NCBI GenBank assembly: GCA_041497995.1
Contig: JBGQHM010000256.1
Span: 1 to 9,991, forward strand
Reading direction: 5' to 3'
Source: DATKMS01 sp041497995
GTDB taxonomy: Bacteria; Desulfobacterota; Binatia; HRBIN30
DNA length: 9,991 nt
Shown: in pieces, positions 1 through 5,099 of the stretch
Numbering within the stretch: position 1 is the stretch's first letter
How the letters are laid out: each line of letters begins with the position of its first letter
Program-made: the position numbers and the translations under genes
The notes under the pieces: generated by a model
Databases searched by the model: none
What the model saw: only the letters and a program-made list of their open reading frames with translations
Told to the model about the DNA's origin: nothing

Positions 1-2031
1 CTGGACTTTGTCTTCCATACCCTTCCCCTTGATGCCGTCGTCGATCATGGTCATGCAATAGGGGCAGGCGACGGCGATGGTGTCCGGGTTGGTTTCGAGC
101 AGTTGCTCGACGCGGCGAGTGTTCACGCGCTGCGTCGGTTCCTCTTCCATCCACATGCGGCCGCCACCGGCGCCGCAGCACATGCCGAACTTGCGGTTGC
201 GTTCCGGCTCCTTCAACGTCACCCCCGGGATGAGCCGGAGGATGTCGCGCGGCGCGTCGTAGACCTCGTTGTAACGGCCGAGGTAGCAGGAGTCGTGATA
301 GGTGATGTCCTTGCTGCCATTGAGGTTGAACTCGATCTTGCCCTGCGCGATGAGCTGGCGTACGAACTCGGTGGCGTGCACGACCTCGTAGTTGCCCCCG
401 AACTGCGGGAACTCGTTCTTCAGCGTATTGAAGCAGTGCGGACAGTTCGTGAGGATCTTCTTCACGTTGTAGCCGTTGAGGACCTCGGTGCACATTTGAG
501 CCATCGACTGGAAGAGGTACTCGTTGCCGATGCGGCGCGCGGTTTCGCCGTTGCACAGCTCTTCCTTGCCGAGGATGGCGAAGTCGACGCCGGCCCTCTT
601 GAGGATCTTGGCCACCGCCTGGGTGGTGCGCTTGGCGCGGTCATCGAACGATCCGGCACAGCCGACGTAGTAGAGGTACTCGGCGTCCGGCTTCTCAGCG
701 ACTTTGGGAATATCCAACCCATTGGCCCAGGCATCGCGTTGCGAGGCATCGACGCCCCAGGGATTGCTCTGTGTCTCCATGCCCTTGAAGGTGCGGGTCA
801 ACTCCGACGGGAAGCGCGCTTCTTCCTGCACCAGATGGCGGCGCATGTCGACGATCTTATCGACGTACTCGATCATCACCGGGCACGCCTCCTCGCAGGC
901 ACGGCAGGTGGTGCAGGCCCACAACACGTCATCATGGATGAGGCGTTCGCCGACAATGTTCTCACCGACGTTCACCGCCTCGGCGCCGTCGCCGCCGGCG
1001 GGCTTCATCGCCAGCACCTCGTTCTCGTGCTCGTACAGATAGTCGCGCAGGTTCAGGAGCAACTGACGCGGCGCCAGCTCCTTGCCACTTTGCGTGGCCG
1101 GGCAGTGCGAGGAGCAGCGGCCGCACTCCGTGCACGAGTACATATCGAGCACCTGCTTCCAAGTGAACTGGTTGATGTACGACGTGCCGAAGGTCGTGCC
1201 GTTCTCCAGGTCCATCTTGCTGAGCGCGCCCGTTGGTTCCGTCTTGATGAAGAACACATTCGGCAACGAGGTGATGATGTGAAAATGCTTCGCGAGCGGC
1301 AGGAAGTTGAGGAACACGAGCACCACGCAGTTGTGTAGCCACCAGCCCAGATCGCTGCCGAACGTCGCAGCGCCAACGCCGCCGAGACCCGCCAGCGCCA
1401 GACCCACGAGCCGACTGAATGGTTGCCAGGCGATCTCCGCCTGGACGTTCGGGTCGGAGGCTGCGTAAATCATCCGGCCGCCGTCATACAAGAGACCGCC
1501 AATCATGATGCAGCTGATGAAACTGAGGATGAGGTAGGCTTCCCAGTGCGAGTGCCTCGCCAACCGTTCCTCGGAGGGCTTGTACCCGTAGAGACGTGCC
1601 GGGTGCGTCACGCCCCAGCGATAGAATGCGACACCGATCGCCGCGAGTACGGCCACCTGCATGATGTCCTTCAACAGCAGATACGGGCCGCCCAACAGAC
1701 CCGGTGTAAACAGCGGCAGGTAGAAGTCCGGCACAAAGCCGCGCACAAACATGGTGATCACTTGAATCGCCAGTATGCTGAAGCCCCAGAATATGAAGAA
1801 GTGCATCCAGCCGGCCTGTTGCTCACTGATGCGCGTTGCGGGGCGCGGCTCGCGTTGGACGAACTTCTTCTGGCCGAGGGCGTACACGACGACCGCCTTG
1901 ATACGTTCCGGGATGTTGTCGAAGCGGGGCACCGAGGCCACCTTGAGTAGCATGCCGAAACGGCGGTAAATGGTGCGCGCGAAGTAGCCCAACGCGACGA
2001 TGATCACGACGCTGAAAACCAGCGCACTCAT
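1..2031 (-). CDS. Membrane Fe-S/heme oxidoreductase, FadF/EMO-like (partial, C-terminus off the left edge)
   Basis: Likely transfers electrons from a soluble donor, probably electron-transfer flavoprotein of acyl-CoA oxidation, to membrane quinone. 677 codons are visible and the frame is open at base 1. Residues 1-260 form about six hydrophobic segments resembling the NarI (nitrate reductase gamma) cytochrome b domain, with candidate heme-ligand histidines at 77, 160/162, 233 and 249/251. Two ferredoxin-type 4Fe-4S motifs follow: CTECGRC..CP at 300-311 and CTTCRAC..CP at 373-384. Two CCG (heterodisulfide reductase subunit B/D type) domains come next. The first has C458, C493-N494-G495 and CPHC 530-533, so Asn replaces one cysteine of the CC pair. 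The second is canonical, with C582, CCG 618-620 and CPYC 656-659. The ATG at 2031 is preferred over the ATG at 2037 because GGAGG (2039-2043) lies 7 nt before the former and only 1 nt before the latter. The architecture is secure. The electron donor is inferred, and other CCG-domain dehydrogenases (GlpC- or HdrD-like) share these modules. Confidence 0.9.
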   Translation of the reverse strand, partial: MSALVFSVVIIVALGYFARTIYRRFGMLLKVASVPRFDNIPERIKAVVVYALGQKKFVQREPRPATRISEQQAGWMHFFIFWGFSILAIQVITMFVRGFVPDFYLPLFTPGLLGGPYLLLKDIMQVAVLAAIGVAFYRWGVTHPARLYGYKPSEERLARHSHWEAYLILSFISCIMIGGLLYDGGRMIYAASDPNVQAEIAWQPFSRLVGLALAGLGGVGAATFGSDLGWWLHNCVVLVFLNFLPLAKHFHIITSLPNVFFIKTEPTGALSKMDLENGTTFGTSYINQFTWKQVLDMYSCTECGRCSSHCPATQSGKELAPRQLLLNLRDYLYEHENEVLAMKPAGGDGAEAVNVGENIVGERLIHDDVLWACTTCRACEEACPVMIEYVDKIVDMRRHLVQEEARFPSELTRTFKGMETQSNPWGVDASQRDAWANGLDIPKVAEKPDAEYLYYVGCAGSFDDRAKRTTQAVAKILKRAGVDFAILGKEELCNGETARRIGNEYLFQSMAQMCTEVLNGYNVKKILTNCPHCFNTLKNEFPQFGGNYEVVHATEFVRQLIAQGKIEFNLNGSKDITYHDSCYLGRYNEVYDAPRDILRLIPGVTLKEPERNRKFGMCCGAGGGRMWMEEEPTQRVNTRRVEQLLETNPDTIAVACPYCMTMIDDGIKGKGMEDKVQ

Positions 2032-2038
2032 GGCCATA

Positions 2039-2043
2039 CCTCC
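2039..2043 (-). promoter_or_regulatory. Ribosome binding site that fixes the start of the Fe-S oxidoreductase
   Basis: The minus strand reads GGAGG here. It lies 7 nt upstream of the ATG at 2031 and only 1 nt upstream of the in-frame ATG at 2037, so the second ATG is the likely initiator. Confidence 0.7.
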
Positions 2044-2143
2044 AGGGATGATTGATCGGCGACTCGCCCCGACACGTAGGGTAAATCCTCGCTCAATTCA
2101 AGGTCGCGGCAACCGCGCCAGGCGCGGCTTATGTCACCGAGAA

Positions 2144-2572
2144 GTGGCGCTGCTCGTCGCGTGCGCGGCCTTGGTGGCATGCACGCACGGTCCGCGCGTG
2201 GTGGTGCATGCAGCACAAGGTCCCGTCACGGTCGCTGTGGAGATCGCCAACACACCAACGTCACGCGAACGCGGACTCATGTATCGCAAGGATCTGGCAC
2301 CAGACGCGGGCATGTTGTTTCTCTTCCCTCACGAAGAGCCGCTGGAGTTCTGGATGAAGAACACGCCGCTGCCGCTCGACATGATCTTCATCGACACGGC
2401 GCGAACCATCGTCGGTGTCGTCGCCGACACCAAGCCATTCAGCACGCAAGCACGCGGCGTTGGGAAGCCGTCGCGCTATGTGCTCGAGGTGCACGCCGGC
2501 TTCTGTGCCAAGCACAGTATCGCGGCCGGAGACAAGGTCGACTTCGTTGAGGTGCCGGACGGCGCGACGTGA
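2144..2572 (+). CDS. DUF192 (UPF0127) family protein, probable lipoprotein; start uncertain
   Basis: A small protein of the DUF192 family, whose biochemical function is not established; members are often exported or lipid-anchored. Numbered from the GTG at 2144 (142 aa), the family's conserved blocks are RGLMYR at 43-48, FWMKNT at 69-74, PLDMIFID at 77-84, RYVLEV at 111-116 and AGDKVDF at 128-134. A short hydrophobic stretch ends in a lipobox, LVAC, with the cysteine at residue 13. The frame stays open upstream to ATG codons at 2000, 2030 and 2048. Those would overlap or abut the divergent oxidoreductase, none has a Shine-Dalgarno sequence, and codons between 2048 and 2143 are unlike the rest of the window (AGG, TTA, TGT, CGA, GTA), so I prefer GTG 2144. 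That start gives a short leader lacking a basic n-region and also has no good ribosome site, so the start is unresolved. The gene converges on the next one, leaving 17 bp between stop codons. Confidence 0.8.
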   Translation: MALLVACAALVACTHGPRVVVHAAQGPVTVAVEIANTPTSRERGLMYRKDLAPDAGMLFLFPHEEPLEFWMKNTPLPLDMIFIDTARTIVGVVADTKPFSTQARGVGKPSRYVLEVHAGFCAKHSIAAGDKVDFVEVPDGAT

Positions 2573-2589
2573 ACGGCACTGCCGCAGAC

Positions 2590-3057
2590 TCAGGGTGCTG
2601 CCGGTGCGGCCGGCGGCTCTTCCGGAACCAGGCGCAGCGTGAGCGGGTGCGAGAACAATCGAACGAGGAAGTCGCTCGTGTATTTCTCGGCCATAGCTTT
2701 GCCGACGCGCTCGGCGTACTCGGGTGCGGGCACGCCGCGTACGTGATCGAAGCGTTGCCCGGCCACCTCGATGCCCAAGAAGGGCGCGGTTGTGTTGGTT
2801 TGAACCCGATCTGCGGCGCGCGAGCCGAGGCGAACATATACCTGGCCGTCGATGACGACGAGCCATACCGGAAACCAGTGCTCACCGTCAGTCGTCCGCG
2901 CGGTCCGCAGCTTCAACGTATCCTCCTTGGCAAACGCCTCCGGGTTCCACTGCGCTGCGCTCGCAGGCCGAGGGGCCACGCACAGCGCAGCAGCCATTGC
3001 CAGCACTCCAGACAACGCACGGGTCCAGGTCCCATTGGCGGTACTGAACGTCCTCAT
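2590..3057 (-). CDS. Small exported protein, possible split beta-barrel (DUF2255/PNPOx-like) domain
   Basis: 155 residues. The first 34 look like a Sec signal peptide: an n-region with Arg at 2 and 13, a hydrophobic core around residues 15-28 and an ASA-A cleavage site near 34/35. The mature part contains the run WFPVWLVVIDGQVYVRLG, followed by a basic/polar stretch and an AEKY motif. This resembles the small split-barrel proteins related to DUF2255 and F420- or flavin-binding nitroreductase-like families. The likeness is from memory of the pattern and is moderate. A periplasmic location would be unusual for a cofactor-dependent reductase, so a non-enzymatic role is equally possible. The protein ends in a Pro/Ala tail (EEPPAAPAAP). 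The ATG at 3057 is chosen because AGGAGG (3067-3072) lies 9 nt upstream and the signal peptide begins there; the frame is open further upstream to 3339 but is arginine-rich and not protein-like. Confidence 0.65.
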   Translation of the reverse strand: MRTFSTANGTWTRALSGVLAMAAALCVAPRPASAAQWNPEAFAKEDTLKLRTARTTDGEHWFPVWLVVIDGQVYVRLGSRAADRVQTNTTAPFLGIEVAGQRFDHVRGVPAPEYAERVGKAMAEKYTSDFLVRLFSHPLTLRLVPEEPPAAPAAP

Positions 3058-3066
3058 ACAACCAGT

Positions 3067-3072
3067 CCTCCT
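3067..3072 (-). promoter_or_regulatory. Ribosome binding site that fixes the start of the exported protein
   Basis: The minus strand reads AGGAGG here, 9 nt before the ATG at 3057. This supports the 155-residue reading over the longer open frame that begins at 3339. Confidence 0.65.
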
Positions 3073-3233
3073 CTCGGCGCCTGCGTATGCCGCCTTCAGC
3101 GTCTCGGCACTCGCATCTCTACAGGAAAGCGGCTTGCGGAGACAAGAGCGACGGTCGCGCCGCGCCTGCAGAACCGGTATGCTTCGCGTTGACAGGTTGG
3201 GCGATTGTCGTAAGCGGGGGCCTGCTGCAAGAC

Positions 3234-3261
3234 TTGTCGCCATTTCCCCAGTTGATAGATT
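3234..3261 (+). promoter_or_regulatory. Weak candidate sigma-70 promoter for the carboxylase operon
   Basis: TTGTCG (3234-3239) and TAGATT (3256-3261) are spaced by 16 nt, and each matches the consensus at four of six positions. This would give a leader of about 60 nt before the ATG at 3330. A perfect TTGACA at 3189-3194 lies nearby but has no acceptable -10 box 16-18 nt downstream. The call comes from consensus matching alone, and matches this weak arise by chance. Confidence 0.2.
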
Positions 3262-3329
3262 GGCAGGGAATTGCCACGCACCGGTGGTGCGCGCGAGGAG
3301 AACGGTGATTGGTAGAGGGGTAATTCGAG

Positions 3330-5099
3330 ATGGCAACACAGATCAGCGCGAAACCGCGAAATAGGCCGGAGAAACCCGTGCACCAGCCCGTCACGCCGAC
3401 GCTGGAGAACCCTTTCGCGACGGCTGCAGATGCCGCGAGTCGGGAGGCGGCGCACGCGCAGCTCGGCCCGTACGATCAAACGCTCGTCCAAGGAGAGGAC
3501 TTGCGCCGGCGGCCGTACAGCGCCGCGGGCCCGGTGCAGATCCTGCGGCAGCACGCCAAGGGCCGCATGACCGTGTGGGAGCGCATTGACGTGCTCCAGG
3601 ATCGGGGTTCAGAGCCGGCGATCCTCTACCAGAACTGGGGTCCCAACCTCGACGGCGCCTCAATCATCACGGCAGTGGTCAAGATTCGCGGCCGCGACGT
3701 TGCACTCTACGGGCACGACTTCACCGTGCGCGCCGGTTCGATGGATGCAACCAACGGCCGCAAGCTGGCCAATCTGATCTATCTGGCCGCACAGCGCGGC
3801 ATTCCGCTGATCGGCATGAACGATAGTGCCGGCGCCTTCGTACCGGCTGGCGTCGGCGGCCTCGACGGCTATGCCGAGGCCTTCACTGCCTTGCGCAAGA
3901 TCAACGGCGTCGTGCCCAGCATCATGTGTATGTTCGGCTTCAACGCTGGGGGCGGTTCCTATCTGCCGCGTCAGGGCAGCTTCATGATCCAGCCGGCGAA
4001 CACGTTCTTCGGGCTCACAGGCCCCGTCGTCGTCAAGAGCGCGCTCGGCGAAGACGTGACGCCAGACGACCTCGGCGGCCCGAAAGTGCATGGCGCCAGC
4101 GGCGTGTCGGACATCACGGTCGCCGACGAGGTGGCTGCACTCCGCACCGCCCAACGCTTGCTCAGCTATCTCCCTGATTCGAACCGGGTAGCACCGCCGT
4201 ACCAGAAGACCTCGGACCCGCTGGACCGCCGCACCACAGAGATCGACACGCTCCTGCGCAAGGCGTTCAACTCCCCGACCGGCTTCAACACACCGATCGA
4301 GGTCGCCATCCTCATTCAGCAGGTCTGCGACCACGGCGACTACTTCGAGACCCAACCGGACCGCGCCCGCAACGCGATCACCGCCTTCGGACGGCTGAGC
4401 GGAAACGTCGTCGGCTTCGTGGCAAACAACAGCGCCGTCGCCAGCGGCCAGATCGACATCGATGCTGCCTATAAGATCGCCCGCTTTGTGCGCTTCTGCA
4501 GCATCTACAACATCCCCGTCATCTTCATGGAGGACACGACCGGCTTTCTCCCGGGGCGGGAACAGGAAAGCCGCGGGATCGTCCAGGCGGGCCGCGCCAT
4601 GCTCGACGCCATCATCGATCTGCGGACGCCGCGGATGCTGCTCATCATCCGCAACGCGTTCGGCGGCGCGTACGCGGCATTCAATTCCTACGCCACCGGC
4701 GCGGACATCGTCCTCGCCCTGCCGACAACGCGGGTGGCCGTGATGGGGACGGCGGGCAAAGAGTACACCTACAAGCGCGAGCTCCAAGAAACGCGCGCCG
4801 CCGCCGCCGCGAAGATCAAGGAGGCGACTGCCGCCCATATCGCTGCCGGCAGCGCGCCCGATGTCGCACGGAAGGAAGCCGAACGGGAAGCCGCCGAGTG
4901 GCTGCGTGCGCAGGAAGTCGAGTTCAACCAGCGCTACGAGCGCGAGTTGATGAACCCACGCGAGGCGCTGAGCCTCGGGTCTATCTCCGAGATCGTCATG
5001 CCGACGGACCTGCGTGCAGTCCTCGGCCACCGACTCGAATTCTTGTTGCGCCACTACGAACCCGGCCCCTGGCAATCGCTTCAGCGGGAGTTTCATTGA
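3330..5099 (+). CDS. Acyl-CoA carboxylase carboxyltransferase subunit (PccB/AccD-like)
   Basis: Transfers CO2 from carboxybiotin to an acyl-CoA in the cytoplasm; the partner is the carboxylase encoded immediately downstream. 589 residues, longer than the usual 510-540. After an N-terminal extension rich in Pro, Ala and Arg (about 1-65) come the two crotonase-fold halves. The N-terminal half shows GMNDSAGAF and the oxyanion-hole loop NAGGGSY (205-211), followed by GPVVVKSALGE. The C-terminal half shows NNSAVASGQID, GFLPGREQE, NAFGGAYAAF (443-452) and AVMGTAG. GGAY groups it with propionyl/acetyl-CoA type subunits rather than methylcrotonyl- or geranyl-CoA types. Ala449 sits where PccB has the Asp (Asp422 in the actinobacterial enzyme) that influences acyl specificity. 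A charged, Ala-rich helical segment at about 485-535 is longer than normal. The ATG has GAGGGG at 3315-3320, 9 nt upstream. The stop codon shares one base with the next start (TGATG), implying translational coupling. The substrate is unknown: acetyl-, propionyl- or another acyl-CoA. Confidence 0.92.
   Translation: MATQISAKPRNRPEKPVHQPVTPTLENPFATAADAASREAAHAQLGPYDQTLVQGEDLRRRPYSAAGPVQILRQHAKGRMTVWERIDVLQDRGSEPAILYQNWGPNLDGASIITAVVKIRGRDVALYGHDFTVRAGSMDATNGRKLANLIYLAAQRGIPLIGMNDSAGAFVPAGVGGLDGYAEAFTALRKINGVVPSIMCMFGFNAGGGSYLPRQGSFMIQPANTFFGLTGPVVVKSALGEDVTPDDLGGPKVHGASGVSDITVADEVAALRTAQRLLSYLPDSNRVAPPYQKTSDPLDRRTTEIDTLLRKAFNSPTGFNTPIEVAILIQQVCDHGDYFETQPDRARNAITAFGRLSGNVVGFVANNSAVASGQIDIDAAYKIARFVRFCSIYNIPVIFMEDTTGFLPGREQESRGIVQAGRAMLDAIIDLRTPRMLLIIRNAFGGAYAAFNSYATGADIVLALPTTRVAVMGTAGKEYTYKRELQETRAAAAAKIKEATAAHIAAGSAPDVARKEAEREAAEWLRAQEVEFNQRYERELMNPREALSLGSISEIVMPTDLRAVLGHRLEFLLRHYEPGPWQSLQREFH
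5086..5090 (+). promoter_or_regulatory. Ribosome binding site inside the end of the carboxyltransferase gene
   Basis: GGGAG lies 8 nt before the ATG at 5099. This supports a start there rather than at any upstream in-frame codon; the longer frame from 4898 would run 67 codons inside the carboxyltransferase gene and encode an arginine-rich, non-conserved extension. Confidence 0.65.

Noticed and set aside
103..1338. Long plus-strand open frame of 411 codons, with a second of 175 codons at 1423-1950
   Set aside because: Both lie opposite the Fe-S oxidoreductase, whose cysteine motifs and membrane segments are clearly the conserved reading. The translations resemble nothing known and are typical antisense shadows of GC-rich genes.
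2569..3192. Plus-strand open frame of 207 codons overlapping the small exported protein gene
   Set aside because: The opposite strand has a strong ribosome site and signal peptide; this frame gives an arginine-rich sequence without known motifs.
3189..3194. Perfect TTGACA in the intergenic region upstream of the carboxyltransferase
   Set aside because: No acceptable -10 hexamer lies 16-18 nt downstream (TAAGCG or AAGCGG), so it is not called as a promoter on its own.
4794..4812. GCC/CGC-rich run encoding several consecutive alanines
   Set aside because: It is part of the Ala-rich helical segment of the carboxyltransferase; too short and imperfect to call a tandem repeat.
3660..5096. Minus-strand open frame of 478 codons opposite the carboxyltransferase
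   Set aside because: The plus strand carries a complete carboxyltransferase with all expected motifs. The antisense product is rich in Asp, Val, Arg and His with no recognisable domain, as expected for a mirror of GC-rich codons.
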